From positions 2,046,001 through 2,110,000 of the forward strand of contig OY763926.1 in the NCBI GenBank assembly GCA_963667715.1: 64,000 nt of DNA. Direction: 5' to 3'. This document shows positions 28,303 through 37,851 of this stretch, piece by piece. The translations under genes were made by a program, and so were the position numbers. The notes beneath the pieces were generated by a model. That model was not told the DNA's origin. It searched no databases and saw only the letters and a list, made by a program, of their open reading frames with translations. Numbering within the stretch: position 1 is the first letter of the stretch; each line of letters begins with the position of its first letter. Source of the stretch: JAFGDI01 sp963667715. Its GTDB lineage: Bacteria > Planctomycetota > Phycisphaerae > Sedimentisphaerales > SM23-30.

Positions 28303-29688
28303 ATGTTTTCGGTTAATACTTATATCGACAGGCGAAATGTACTTGCCCGTAATGTAAAAAGTGGCGTTCTGGTATTTCCAGGTAATAGCTATAGCCCGAT
28401 TAATTTTCCGGCCAACTGTTATCCATTCCGGCAAGACAGTAATTTTCTATACTATTTTGGTCTGGACATACCAGCGGTAGCTGCGATTATAGACATTGAC
28501 AATGGAACCGAGATCATTTTCGCTGATGAGCAGTCTATAGATGATAAGGTCTGGTCTGGTGAGTTGCCGGCAATTGCTGACCAAGCTGAGAAGATTGGTA
28601 TTAGCGATGTGCGGCCAATGGCGGCTATTTCTGATTATTTGCTTAATGCTGCCGAGGGTGGCAGGGATGTTAGCTTTTTACCTTTTTACCGGGCGCAGCA
28701 GCGTCTACAGGCTAGTAGTTGGCTAAAAGTCGATACTGACCGTATTATGCAGTTTATATCTCTGGATTTTATCAAGGCAGTAGCAAACCAGCGTAATATT
28801 AAGACTAGCGAAGAAATTGAGCAGATTGAGCTGGCGACCGATCTTACCGGCTATATGCAGTTGGCAGCTATGGAGCTTACTGCCAATGGCGTTTTTGAAT
28901 CTGAAATAGTTGCGGAGATGGCAGCTGTTGTTAATTCCTACGGGTCAGCCTACGCTTTCCCGCCGATCTTTAGCGTTCATGGCGAGATCCTGCACAACCC
29001 TTTCTATAGAAATCAAATGTTTGATGGCGATATGGCAGTCTGTGACTGTGGAGCGGAGTCGCCATTGCATTATGCGGGCGATCTTACCAGAACTATACCA
29101 GTTAGCGGTCGCTTTACAGACTCTCAAAAAGAGATATACTCTATCGTCTTGAATGCCCAGGAAGATGCTATTGATATGGTCAAGCCGGGCGTAAAGTTCA
29201 GGGATATTCATCTCCATGCCTGTGAAAAGCTCGCTTACGGGTTAAAGTGCCTGGGGCTTATGAGGGGCGATCATAAAGAGGCAGTTGCATTAGGTGCACA
29301 TGCCCTGTTTTTCCAGTGTGGTCTTGGTCATATGCTTGGCCTTGATGTTCATGATATGGAAGCTCTGGGCGAGCAGCATGTAGGCTACGGCGAACTGACT
29401 CGTAGTAAGCAGTTTGGTCTTAAATCGCTTCGGTTGGCCCAGGAGTTGCAGGCTGGTAATGTGGTTACAGTTGAGCCTGGTATCTATTTTATCCCTCAGC
29501 TGATTGATATGTGGCAGGCTGAACATAAATTTGATGATTTTATAAACTATGGTGCAGTTGAGAAGTATCGTGACTTTGGTGGCATACGCATCGAAGATGA
29601 TATATTAGTTACAGATTCATCATGGCGTTTACTTGGTGCTGCCGTTCCTAAAACAATAACTCAGGTAGAAGAAGCCTGTCAGGGCTAA
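28303..29688 (+). CDS. pepP: Xaa-Pro aminopeptidase (M24B)
   Basis: 461 residues. ATG 28303 is preferred over the in-frame GTG at 28297, because AGGA at 28291 is properly spaced only for the ATG. The N-terminal creatinase-like domain (about 1-170) has the typical NFLYYFGLDIPAVAAIID stretch; the C-terminal pita-bread domain carries the five metal ligands in CDCGAE, AGDLTRT, GLGHMLGLDVHD, TVEPGIYF and GGIRIEDDILV. The enzyme removes an N-terminal residue from peptides whose second residue is proline, using two manganese ions, in the cytoplasm. It lacks a signal peptide. It appears to be a single-gene unit. Confidence 0.94.
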   Translation: MFSVNTYIDRRNVLARNVKSGVLVFPGNSYSPINFPANCYPFRQDSNFLYYFGLDIPAVAAIIDIDNGTEIIFADEQSIDDKVWSGELPAIADQAEKIGISDVRPMAAISDYLLNAAEGGRDVSFLPFYRAQQRLQASSWLKVDTDRIMQFISLDFIKAVANQRNIKTSEEIEQIELATDLTGYMQLAAMELTANGVFESEIVAEMAAVVNSYGSAYAFPPIFSVHGEILHNPFYRNQMFDGDMAVCDCGAESPLHYAGDLTRTIPVSGRFTDSQKEIYSIVLNAQEDAIDMVKPGVKFRDIHLHACEKLAYGLKCLGLMRGDHKEAVALGAHALFFQCGLGHMLGLDVHDMEALGEQHVGYGELTRSKQFGLKSLRLAQELQAGNVVTVEPGIYFIPQLIDMWQAEHKFDDFINYGAVEKYRDFGGIRIEDDILVTDSSWRLLGAAVPKTITQVEEACQG

Positions 29689-29779
29689 CCATTTCTTTCT
29701 CAGTCCTCTCTATTCTTTCTATTTTAACCTCAAGTTTTGTTAATTATTCAATAATTATTGTAAAAACAGTAAAGTTATA

Positions 29780-29808
29780 TTGAATTTAATCGTTAAATCT
29801 GCTACATT
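29780..29808 (+). promoter_or_regulatory. Candidate promoter of the caspase-like gene
   Basis: TTGAAT, a 17-base spacer and TACATT. A 7-bp hairpin with a four-base loop (AAGGTTT and AAACCTT, 29817-29834) lies in the predicted leader. Confidence 0.4.
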
Positions 29809-29938
29809 CTTTACGTAAGGTTTATTCAAACCTTTCATGTTTATTTCTATTGCAGTTTTTACTGCATATCTGTTATTCAGGTGAATGTTTATTATTTTAC
29901 CTGTACAGTTCTAGTAATAAGTAAAGGCAGAGAGAACA

Positions 29939-31606
29939 ATTAATAATAGCATTAGTACGTTAAGACTTGACGTATTGGAGTCGCGTTGTTTGCTTAGCAG
30001 CATCGTTATCGACGCAGATCCTTCGTCATCACTCAGGAGAGCATTGCGCATTGACCTTGACGATAGCTCAGAAACTCTTGTTAGTCAGGATATATACTGG
30101 GTTAAGGATAGGGATGCATATGTATTTACTCCTGAATATTCTGGATTAATGACCGTCAGTATGGAATGTACTGAAATGATCAAAGGGTCTGCATTGGATA
30201 GTATTGTCCGCGTGTACAACAACCGGGGCAGAACTATCGCAGTAAATAATGATGCAACTTCTGAGACCAGAGATGCCCAGGTGCAGTTTTATGTAGAGGC
30301 TGATAAGAATTACTATATTCTTGCTTACGGACGCAGGTCGGTTGGCAGTTATCAGCTTTTGATCGATCAGCCCGATCAGGATAGCCCGGTATGGGAAGAT
30401 CATGATTTCTCTAACAGGATAAAGACTGCTGATACTGACAGTCTGGACTTTATCGATGATTATGAATCAACAGTTTACGGCGGTATCTACCCGGTCAGAG
30501 ATCAGGATATATTCAAGATAACTATACCGTATAGCGGTACATATTCGATTGATATGTCTACTCCCGATTCTATTTTGGATTCGTATCTGCTGCTTTACAA
30601 TTATCGTTATCGTGTGGTTGCACGCAATGATGATATCAGCTATGCCGATACAGATTCATATATTGAGTTTGAAGCTCAAGAGGGCGATGTCTTTTATATT
30701 CGGGCTGATGCCTGGCGGGGCAGTATTGGAACTTATGAACTAACGGTATCTTGTCTCGAAGATTATGAGCCTTTAGTTACCGATACTGATAGTGATAGCG
30801 ACGTAGATCCATTATTGTTAGCTGGCGATATTTCTAATTCTCAGCAGGATACAAATACAACTGAGACAACTGGTAGTTCAGAAGGTCAGACCTGGCTATT
30901 AGCTGTTGCAGGTACAGATTATCATGGTTATGCAAATTCCCTTTCCGGCCCGGCTGTTGACGTTGAAATTGTCTCTACAATAGCAACTGATCAGTTTGGT
31001 GTTGATAGTGATCATTCACGTATTATCTGCGGAGGGGATGATCTGACATATGCTTCTTTTGAGGCTGGTGTAAATTGGCTGGCTGCCAGCGCTTCTGCTG
31101 ACGATCTGGTGCTGATCTATTATTCCGGCCATGGGCAATATGGCAGCAGTTACTATCTCAATGATAATGAAGAGCTGTTGTTGCCGGATAATTCGATAGT
31201 AAGTGAAAATACCATGGCTGCGTGGGTTTCCAGAATAAACCCGGCTGCCAGTAAGATAGTGATAATTGACAGCTGTTATAGCGGCGGGTTTACATCTATC
31301 GCCGGAGCTTTGGAAAAAACAGCAGTTATATCTTCTTCCGGCCATGATCAGTCTGCCTGGGATGAGGTTTCATCGTATTATCCAAGTGCTGATATTACCT
31401 CTGGCGGTATTTTCAGTAATTGGCTAAGGTATGGTTTCGCCGGATATGCTGATACTAATAATGACGGCAGAGTGTCTTTTCTTGAAGCTTTCAATTATAC
31501 CGATCTGAATATCAATCTTAGTACCGGTACAGGATGGAATAATCAGGACCCACAGATAAATACTTCGATCGATCTTGACCAAATTCTGGCTCGTGTGACT
31601 GTTTGA
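29939..31606 (+). CDS. Exported caspase-like (C14) protein with PPC-type domains; probable ATT start
   Basis: The only canonical start before the domains is TTG 29975, but the frame is open back to 29921 and the residues before that TTG read NNSISTLRLDV, joining into LDVLESRCLLSS, a planctomycete export motif. ATT at 29939, five bases after GAGAG, would give 555 residues with this motif near the N-terminus, so I place the start there. After the export segment come two beta-sandwich modules like bacterial pre-peptidase C-terminal (PPC) domains (about 30-150 and 165-275; DSYLLLYNYRYRVVARNDD), an acidic linker, and a caspase-like fold (about 310-490) with the dyad His398 in YYSGHGQ and Cys446 in DSCYSGG. 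An EF-hand-like loop (DTNNDGRVSFLE) is near the end. Such metacaspase-related enzymes cut after basic residues; target unknown. The convergent permease gene ends 22 bases away. Confidence 0.82.
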   Translation: MNNSISTLRLDVLESRCLLSSIVIDADPSSSLRRALRIDLDDSSETLVSQDIYWVKDRDAYVFTPEYSGLMTVSMECTEMIKGSALDSIVRVYNNRGRTIAVNNDATSETRDAQVQFYVEADKNYYILAYGRRSVGSYQLLIDQPDQDSPVWEDHDFSNRIKTADTDSLDFIDDYESTVYGGIYPVRDQDIFKITIPYSGTYSIDMSTPDSILDSYLLLYNYRYRVVARNDDISYADTDSYIEFEAQEGDVFYIRADAWRGSIGTYELTVSCLEDYEPLVTDTDSDSDVDPLLLAGDISNSQQDTNTTETTGSSEGQTWLLAVAGTDYHGYANSLSGPAVDVEIVSTIATDQFGVDSDHSRIICGGDDLTYASFEAGVNWLAASASADDLVLIYYSGHGQYGSSYYLNDNEELLLPDNSIVSENTMAAWVSRINPAASKIVIIDSCYSGGFTSIAGALEKTAVISSSGHDQSAWDEVSSYYPSADITSGGIFSNWLRYGFAGYADTNNDGRVSFLEAFNYTDLNINLSTGTGWNNQDPQINTSIDLDQILARVTV

Positions 31607-31628
31607 TCTTTGGTATTGACAGAGTCGG

Positions 31629-34600
31629 TTACTTATTCTTTAGTGTAGCGAGTGTATTATTTCGCTTTGCAGAGTAGCAGGCAAACTCTACCGCTATCAG
31701 GGCACTGGCCATAACTCCTAAAACGATGAGCGACACCATGAATACCGGTAGATTACTGATATTGGTAGCCAGCTGATGACTTACGCCAAAGACCGCCGAG
31801 CCTATTCCAATTACTAATGCCACGATTATCGGCAAAAGATACCCTTTTCGTATTATGCGACTGATATCAGTTGATGAAAAACCAATTGCATTCATAAGTG
31901 CAAATTCGCGTTTACGGCTCTGGACATTTCTAAGCAGAGTCACCCCCAGGACGATATTACCCATTATAAGCCCTAAACCGCCTAGCAGGGCGAACATTGT
32001 CATATAGGTGTTTTCTACTCTGTATAATTCGCCAATCACATCTACCGTGTCTCTGAGTTCGCTGCCGTGTTCATTTAATATATCGGCAAGTTGCTTATCT
32101 GCTCTGTCGAATAAAACTAATTTGTATCCATTGTCGTTTGGGTAAAGCATTTTGAAAGCTTTTTCATCTATTATCAGCTTTCCCTGCAGGATGGAGTTTT
32201 TCATACCAGCGTAAAGCTTGAGTTTTACTGATTTACCTTGCTGGTCAGTTACCTCTATAATATCGCCGACGGATTTATGTAAGGCCCACATAATCGTATT
32301 ATAATCTGTGACTGCGGGAATATATTCTGACTCATCATCCGCTGTTAGCATTCTCCAATCCTGCTTACTGGTTGCAGTCTTGGCAAATGAGAACGGTGCA
32401 TGTCTGGCTATATCGTCAACATTGACACCGATAATACCCGGAGTTACCGGTCTGTTGAGATTCAGGCAGCTGGCATCGTCGCCGCCATGTTCGCGGAAAG
32501 CCAGATAATGGCCGCTATCAGATTTTACAGTTTCGGTAACCGGGACCGAACACTTTGCCATAGTATCAAATCCGCCGGTGGGGCCGGTATTCTTATCAAT
32601 ATCAGCCATAGGGTTGTAGTGGTTCAGACCTACCGCAAGAATTAAAAATACACCGCATGCTAATGATATTATTACCGATAATGTACTGCCCTGATTTCGG
32701 GTAAGATTGTTCCATGCAATTGTGCTGGTAGTAAGCTGTCTTCCTATCCAGTTCAACGATAGCAGATATTTGCAAAGAAAAATACTGCCGCATAATAAAC
32801 CGCTGCCGCCAACGAAAAATGTCATTACACCTGATTTTCCTGTTAGAGCATAAAGCACAGCACTAATAACTATAGTCAGCCCCAATATCAGTGATATTTT
32901 CCCATTACGGATATTAACTGTCATTAATGGCGGTGCGATCGAAAAAGCAGAACGGATATTATTATTCATTATTTTCCGGCATTTATATATTGAAGCTCCA
33001 ATTACCATTATCAGAGTGCTTACGTAGCCAGTGATTATTGACTGGCTGTCAATGTGAAGTTTCAATCCATAATTCGCAATAGCACCAGAGAATATACCGC
33101 TTAGGCCAATATTGAGCCCCCAGGCGTATAACCAGCCAAGGAAGATCCCGCATACTCCACCTATAATTGAAACAATTGCTATTTCTATCATAAATAACTG
33201 TAATAGAGATCTTTTACTGTAGCCCAGGGCAAGCAGGCTGGCGATCTCAACTTTGCGGCTTTCGATATTGAGTCCAAATAGCATTGCAGGCAGCAGCAGG
33301 GCGGAAGCGATCAGAAACATACTCAGCGATAAAAATAGCCCGCCGAAATCCATTGAATTATTAACAGAAAAATCAGCATTTGCATCAGCTCTTATTATTC
33401 TGGGGCGATCAATGCTGAGAATAGTGTCTCTTATATTTTTTTGTGTATTGTCTGTGGTGGTAATATCTCCGGTTAGCGATGTTGCTATGCCGTAGCGGGC
33501 AGCGAAGAGCCTTTTGGCTGTCTGGTAACTTAATATTACCCTGGGAGTCATACGGTACTGTTCCCAGTAGTCTTCATCAGAATCACTTATCTTATCCATG
33601 TCAACCGGTATGCCGGCCTGCCAGTTGCTACAGCTGGTCGAATCTGTCATCCCGGGAATCTCAGGCATAAGATCCTGCATATAACTTATCGAGTCTACTG
33701 GTACAATTTTACTGATCTTCAGACTTATCTGAGCAGTTTTCAGCTCATTATTATCTGCCGGCTCAAAATAATCCAGCACCAGCATATCACCGACAATTGC
33801 TTTTATATCATTTGCCAGCCAATCGTTGATAATAACAGAATTGTCATCAAGCTCAGATATGCTTGTGCCGCTAAAGCAATAGCTGCTGGTAAGATCGTTG
33901 CTATTATTTGTTATGTTGTTAATAAGATATCCGCTAAATGGCTTTATTTTATCGTTAAGCTGAGTAATAGCATCAGTAATATCATTATTGATGAAAACCC
34001 CTCGGTATTTCAGGGTAAGATTATTGTTATTATCGCCAACTATGTAGCCAAGGTCAGCAAGTGATAGGTTATCGATAATAAGCTTTTCTATTTGGTCTCT
34101 ATTATTGTCATTATTATATCCCAGTAATAGTGTGTTATAGCCAGCACTGGTTTCCAGTTTGTTTGCAAGCTGGTTTGCATCTAAGAAGATGTTGCATACC
34201 GGCTTTTGATCGTTTTTCAGGCTAAATGCACCAAAATGCTTATTGTCTGCTATTTCACTTACTGTTACTCGCCAGTATCTGGTATTATCTTCACCGGAGT
34301 ACAATGCCAGTTCAGACGCCATGTTCTCTGCCGGAAACTGCAATACAATATCGTCACCGACATTAAGCGACAGTCGCCTGGCTGTTTCACTGTTTATTAT
34401 TGCTTCGTTAATCCCGGGTGTCTCAAGTGAACTTATCCCACTTGTCTGTGCCAGATTATTATCAATACCGATCATCTGGACAAGATTTACTCTTGTTTCA
34501 ATTTCTGGATTTATAGCAGTTGCGTTAAGTATCTTAACTGGTACTATTGAGATATCAGAAGGGGAAATATCAAGATCGCGCAGGCTACTGGCTATCTCAT

Positions 34601-34811
34601 CTGATATAGTTGCAGAAAAACTGCTTGTTGGTGAGTTGATGACCGATTGGACAAAACCTAAGCGGTCGTGGGCAGATTCCCATAGGTTGTGACGCAGTGT
34701 GCTGCCAATGATCAATGCGCCTGTAATTATTGCAATACAGACCCCGGCGGCTAGTCCTGCGTATAGATTGAGCTGGCGATAGTATATAAGGTTTCTATAT
34801 AGAAGCTTCAT
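31629..34811 (-). CDS. FtsX/MacB-type ABC transporter permease with two FtsX domains
   Basis: 1060 residues. One membrane helix at about 17-40, a large extracytoplasmic region (about 50-470), an FtsX block of helices (about 485-620, preceded by VNNSMDFGG and containing LALGYSKRSLLQLF), further helices around 650-720, a second extracytoplasmic part and a C-terminal FtsX block (about 940-1055, with VQSRKREFALMNAIGFSSTDI). This long architecture belongs to the permeases related to LolC/E and MacB, which use mechanical force to move lipoproteins or hydrophobic compounds. The partner ATPase is not in the window on either side. ATG 34811 has AAAGG upstream. It lies 32 bases after the GNAT gene on the same strand, so they may share a transcript. 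Substrate unknown. Confidence 0.88.
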   Translation of the reverse strand: MKLLYRNLIYYRQLNLYAGLAAGVCIAIITGALIIGSTLRHNLWESAHDRLGFVQSVINSPTSSFSATISDEIASSLRDLDISPSDISIVPVKILNATAINPEIETRVNLVQMIGIDNNLAQTSGISSLETPGINEAIINSETARRLSLNVGDDIVLQFPAENMASELALYSGEDNTRYWRVTVSEIADNKHFGAFSLKNDQKPVCNIFLDANQLANKLETSAGYNTLLLGYNNDNNRDQIEKLIIDNLSLADLGYIVGDNNNNLTLKYRGVFINNDITDAITQLNDKIKPFSGYLINNITNNSNDLTSSYCFSGTSISELDDNSVIINDWLANDIKAIVGDMLVLDYFEPADNNELKTAQISLKISKIVPVDSISYMQDLMPEIPGMTDSTSCSNWQAGIPVDMDKISDSDEDYWEQYRMTPRVILSYQTAKRLFAARYGIATSLTGDITTTDNTQKNIRDTILSIDRPRIIRADANADFSVNNSMDFGGLFLSLSMFLIASALLLPAMLFGLNIESRKVEIASLLALGYSKRSLLQLFMIEIAIVSIIGGVCGIFLGWLYAWGLNIGLSGIFSGAIANYGLKLHIDSQSIITGYVSTLIMVIGASIYKCRKIMNNNIRSAFSIAPPLMTVNIRNGKISLILGLTIVISAVLYALTGKSGVMTFFVGGSGLLCGSIFLCKYLLSLNWIGRQLTTSTIAWNNLTRNQGSTLSVIISLACGVFLILAVGLNHYNPMADIDKNTGPTGGFDTMAKCSVPVTETVKSDSGHYLAFREHGGDDASCLNLNRPVTPGIIGVNVDDIARHAPFSFAKTATSKQDWRMLTADDESEYIPAVTDYNTIMWALHKSVGDIIEVTDQQGKSVKLKLYAGMKNSILQGKLIIDEKAFKMLYPNDNGYKLVLFDRADKQLADILNEHGSELRDTVDVIGELYRVENTYMTMFALLGGLGLIMGNIVLGVTLLRNVQSRKREFALMNAIGFSSTDISRIIRKGYLLPIIVALVIGIGSAVFGVSHQLATNISNLPVFMVSLIVLGVMASALIAVEFACYSAKRNNTLATLKNK

Positions 34812-34843
34812 TTTGTGCCTTTGCCAGATATAATGTATGTTAG

Positions 34844-35296
34844 CTATTCAATTATTTTCTGCATTGCTATTTCGTCGCAATGATCTTGCTTGCTGCATGC
34901 AACACATTCAGACCAGACTTTCATCGGCAGCTGTTTTCTGTCGATTATTTCAAAGTCGAGCTTTTTGAAAAACTCAGGCTCCAATGTCAGGGAAAATATC
35001 TTTTTCAGTCCCAGCTCTTGTGCGTCTGACATGAGACTATCTATCATCTGACGGCCGATACCTTTGCCGTGCATCTGCTGGTCGACGGCGAGTGATTTGA
35101 CCTCAGCCAGATCCTTCCACATTACCGCCAGTGCACAGCAGCCCATCACTTTGCCTTCATGCTCATATACTACAAAATCGCGGATATGTTCATAAAGATT
35201 GGCAGGGGAGCGAAACAACATCCTTTCCCTCTCTGCGAAGAAATTTATTAGTGCATGGATTTCTGGTACATCTGTTAATCTGGCTTTTCTGATCAT
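34844..35296 (-). CDS. GNAT N-acetyltransferase, ArgA-like short form
   Basis: 150 residues. GNAT fold with the acetyl-CoA pyrophosphate-binding loop QQMHGKGIGRQMIDSLM at about residues 76-92 and beta-strand 4 LAEVKSLAV just before. The C-terminal KVWSECVACSKQDHCDE cysteine segment and the N-terminal RKARLTDVPEIHALI resemble the short N-acetylglutamate synthases that start arginine biosynthesis in several bacterial phyla by acetylating glutamate. The family level is firm; the ArgA assignment is moderately supported and no arginine gene adjoins it. It is the first gene of a likely two-gene unit with the FtsX permease, and is divergent from bacterioferritin. Confidence 0.85.
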   Translation of the reverse strand: MIRKARLTDVPEIHALINFFAERERMLFRSPANLYEHIRDFVVYEHEGKVMGCCALAVMWKDLAEVKSLAVDQQMHGKGIGRQMIDSLMSDAQELGLKKIFSLTLEPEFFKKLDFEIIDRKQLPMKVWSECVACSKQDHCDEIAMQKIIE

Positions 35297-35442
35297 AATC
35301 TATCCGCTAATGTTTGCAAAATATTTAATCATGGTAACTTATACAGTATTATAGCACTCAGAACAGCCCAGACAAGAAAATATTCTATTTGATGGTTACT
35401 GCCAATCCTACTGGAATAATGATGATTGTAGCGATTTACATA

Positions 35443-35470
35443 TTGATTATGCGATTTCCAGTGTTATAAT
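35443..35470 (+). promoter_or_regulatory. Sigma-70 type promoter of bacterioferritin
   Basis: TTGATT, 16 bases, TATAAT. The same hexamers and spacing occur before lon, and a GAGTACAGAT 10-mer follows both -10 boxes (35478-35487 here). Confidence 0.65.
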
Positions 35471-35537
35471 CAATTATGAGTACAGATGGCATAATGTTAT
35501 CTGAGCAATCATTATATTTAGACACAGGAGATTTGTT

Positions 35538-36071
35538 ATGGCTATAGATAGACAGCAGGCGAAAAAGAATGTGATCGAAGTATTGAATAAAGCTCGTGGT
35601 ATGGAGCTGCACGCTATTCATCAGTATATGCACCAGCACTATAATCTTGACGATATGGACTATGGCGAGCTGGCGGCTAATATGAAGCTTATCGCGATCG
35701 ACGAAATGCGACATGCTGAAATGTTTGCAGAACGAATTAAAGAGCTTGGCGGCGACCCTACTACCGAAAAAGCCGATGAGGTAGTAAAAAATCAGGAGTT
35801 CAACTCTGTTTACCCGTATGACTCCAATCTGGAAGATGATACTGTCGCTGCTTATAATGAATATTTGCTGGTTTGTCGTGAAAATGGCGATAATCTAAGT
35901 GTTAAGCTTTTCGAGACAATCATTGATGAAGAACAACAGCATTTCAATTATTTTGATAATGTTGCGGGGCATATCGATAAGCTTGGTCCGGCATATCTGG
36001 CCAGGATAGCCGGCACGCCTGCTGAAACAGGAGCCGCTGCCCAGGGATTCATTTCTCTAAATGGGGCATAA
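35538..36071 (+). CDS. bfr: Bacterioferritin
   Basis: 177 residues, slightly longer than the usual 155-160. Forms a cytoplasmic 24-mer that oxidises ferrous iron and stores it. The diiron ligands are visible in the four-helix bundle: the glutamate in GMELHAIHQY, the pair in AIDEMRHAEMF, the glutamate around YNEYL and the final pair in IIDEEQQHFNYF. The haem-ligating methionine of Bfr falls near LAANMKLIAIDEM. The C-terminal extension (AGTPAETGAAAQGF) goes past the usual end. ATG 35538 has a strong AGGAG. Iron-controlled expression is likely from the family, but only a weak Fur-like sequence was found. It is monocistronic between its promoter and a bidirectional terminator. Confidence 0.93.
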   Translation: MAIDRQQAKKNVIEVLNKARGMELHAIHQYMHQHYNLDDMDYGELAANMKLIAIDEMRHAEMFAERIKELGGDPTTEKADEVVKNQEFNSVYPYDSNLEDDTVAAYNEYLLVCRENGDNLSVKLFETIIDEEQQHFNYFDNVAGHIDKLGPAYLARIAGTPAETGAAAQGFISLNGA

Positions 36072-36092
36072 GATTTTATTGTGCTTTAATTT

Positions 36093-36130
36093 TAAAGCCG
36101 GTATATCGTTTATTGATATCCGGCTTTTAA
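36093..36130. terminator. Bidirectional terminator between bfr and zwf
   Basis: TAAAGCCGGTATATC is followed by GATATCCGGCTTTTA, with T-runs on both sides. It serves the convergent bfr and zwf genes. Confidence 0.85.
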
Positions 36131-36164
36131 AATTTGTATTCAACGACAGCTTTTATACTGATAT

Positions 36165-37661
36165 TCACTGATTTTTCCAGCTTCTACCACCACATTTCAT
36201 TAGCTGGTCAGAACTCTCTGGCCCGAAACTGCCCGGAGCATATGGCATTGGTGTTTTATTCTTTTCCTTTATGCTCTTGAGTAATGGGCTGATAAATCGC
36301 CATGCAGCCTCAGTTTCATCACTACGTATGAATAATGTCTGATCGCCCAGTAAAGCATCATGCAGCAGTTTTTCATATGCTGATGGTATTGGGCTAGGGC
36401 AGAAGTCTGGATAATAAAAAGTCAGCTCTCTGCCTTCGAGACACTGTTGGCCTGTTTTATGGGTAAAGAAGTTCACTGAGACTCCATCATTAGGCTGTAT
36501 TCTTAATATCAAGCTGTTCATAGTTGAATTGCAGCTGCATTCTTTTTTGAACAATGGGTTTTCTATCGGCTTGAAGAATATGCATATTTCAGTTGTCTTT
36601 TTAGCCAGAGCTTTACCGGTCCTGATGTATATAGGCACATCTTTCATGGTAGGGGTGTCGACGTACAGCTTGAATGCGGTAAAGGTTTCTGTTATCGAGT
36701 CAGACGCAACGCCTTCAGTCTCAAGGTAGCCAGTTATTTCTTTGCCATCTAATGAGCCGCTTGTATATTGGCCTGTTACTACGCTACAGCAGCAGTTATT
36801 TTCACATACCGGCCGAATAGCTTCTATTACCTTTACCTTCTCATCTCGTACATCATCAGCGGATAACGATTTCGGTCTTTCCATTGCAACCAGAGAAACC
36901 AGCTGCATGATATGATTCTGCACCATATCGCGGATAGCACCAGACTCATCGTAATATCCGCCTCGCTGTCCGACATCAACTGTTTCACAAACTGATACCT
37001 GGATATGATCTATATTATCTTTATTCCATACCGATTCAAACATACGATTGGCAAAACGCAGAGCCAGAATATTCTGAACGGTCTCTTTGCCCAGATAATG
37101 ATCTATTCTGTATAACTGCTCTTCAGTGAAATATTGCTTCAATTCCTTGTTAAGTGCAACTGCTGTCTCCAGATCAGTTCCAAAAGGCTTTTCAATGATG
37201 ACCCGGCGAAACTGGTCTGGATCATCACTTTTAGTTAGGCCGCTGTTATGTAAATTAGCAGATATAGCACCGAATAAGTTAGGTTTAACAGAGCAGTAAA
37301 AAAGGCAATTGCCCGGGGTACCGTTATTATAAGCCATTTGAGATAAATGTTCACTTAAACGGGTAAAAGTGTCAGAGTCATTCCCATCGCCGCTAAGATA
37401 GTAAATATGAGACTTAAAACTCTCCCAATTCTCTTGGGTGGCATTACCGCAACGATCAGCTTTTTTGACGTCAGTAAAGAGCTTATCGGCAAACTCTTCA
37501 TTACTCAATTCGCGTCGGGAAATACCAGTTATCGAAAAATCTTCAGCCAGTAGACCGTGATGATACAGTTCAAATAGTGCTGGAATAAGCTTAAGGCTTG
37601 TCAGGTTACCTGAAGCTCCGAATATAACTATCGAAAACGGTTGGGTTTTAGTGCTGCTCAT
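36165..37661 (-). CDS. zwf: Glucose-6-phosphate 1-dehydrogenase
   Basis: 498 residues, family length. Oxidises glucose 6-phosphate to 6-phosphogluconolactone with NADP, the entry to the oxidative pentose phosphate pathway. The nucleotide fold begins with IVIFGASGNLTSLKLIPALF (G-A-S-G-N-L replaces the more common GASGDLA). The active-site RIDHYLGKE is intact, with EKPFG upstream and the conserved YYDESGAIRDMVQNHIMQL further on. The Asn in place of Asp in the first motif is a small oddity. The gene has a strong promoter at 37705-37733 and a perfect 9-bp inverted repeat just upstream of it. It stands alone; 6-phosphogluconolactonase and gluconate dehydrogenase genes are not nearby. Confidence 0.95.
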   Translation of the reverse strand: MSSTKTQPFSIVIFGASGNLTSLKLIPALFELYHHGLLAEDFSITGISRRELSNEEFADKLFTDVKKADRCGNATQENWESFKSHIYYLSGDGNDSDTFTRLSEHLSQMAYNNGTPGNCLFYCSVKPNLFGAISANLHNSGLTKSDDPDQFRRVIIEKPFGTDLETAVALNKELKQYFTEEQLYRIDHYLGKETVQNILALRFANRMFESVWNKDNIDHIQVSVCETVDVGQRGGYYDESGAIRDMVQNHIMQLVSLVAMERPKSLSADDVRDEKVKVIEAIRPVCENNCCCSVVTGQYTSGSLDGKEITGYLETEGVASDSITETFTAFKLYVDTPTMKDVPIYIRTGKALAKKTTEICIFFKPIENPLFKKECSCNSTMNSLILRIQPNDGVSVNFFTHKTGQQCLEGRELTFYYPDFCPSPIPSAYEKLLHDALLGDQTLFIRSDETEAAWRFISPLLKSIKEKNKTPMPYAPGSFGPESSDQLMKCGGRSWKNQ

Positions 37662-37704
37662 TTCAATTTACTCTATCTGGCTTTATAATATAAGTTTATA
37701 ACAG

Positions 37705-37733
37705 ATAATAGTAGTTCGTTTATCTATTGTCAA
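37705..37733 (-). promoter_or_regulatory. Strong sigma-70 type promoter of zwf
   Basis: Minus-strand TTGACA, a 17-base spacer and TATTAT, about 45 bases before the zwf ATG. Confidence 0.75.
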
Positions 37734-37742
37734 GTATGAGGA

Positions 37743-37775
37743 TTGGCAAAAAGTGCAATCTGTGTATTTTGCCAA
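37743..37775. repeat. 9-bp inverted repeat upstream of the zwf promoter
   Basis: TTGGCAAAA at 37743-37751 and TTTTGCCAA at 37767-37775, 15 bases between. It starts ten bases beyond the -35 hexamer, the usual place for an activator. It also lies between zwf and the end of the PEP-CTERM gene. Confidence 0.6.
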
Positions 37776-37791
37776 AGAATTGAGTATATAT

Positions 37792-37827
37792 AAAAAAAGA
37801 AGGACAAAGCTGACCTTTGTCCTTCTT
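37792..37827 (-). terminator. Rho-independent terminator after the PEP-CTERM gene
   Basis: On the minus strand AAGAAGGACAAAG and CTTTGTCCTTCTT form a 13-bp stem with a five-base loop, followed by seven T. Confidence 0.92.
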
Positions 37828-37851
37828 GAGATAACTATGATATGAAATCTA

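Noticed and set aside
34243..34692. 149-codon plus-strand frame opposite the FtsX permease
   Set aside because: Shadow of a conserved membrane-protein gene with no start signal.
35420..35440. Fur-box-like sequence upstream of bfr
   Set aside because: Only about 11 of 19 consensus positions match, too weak in AT-rich DNA.
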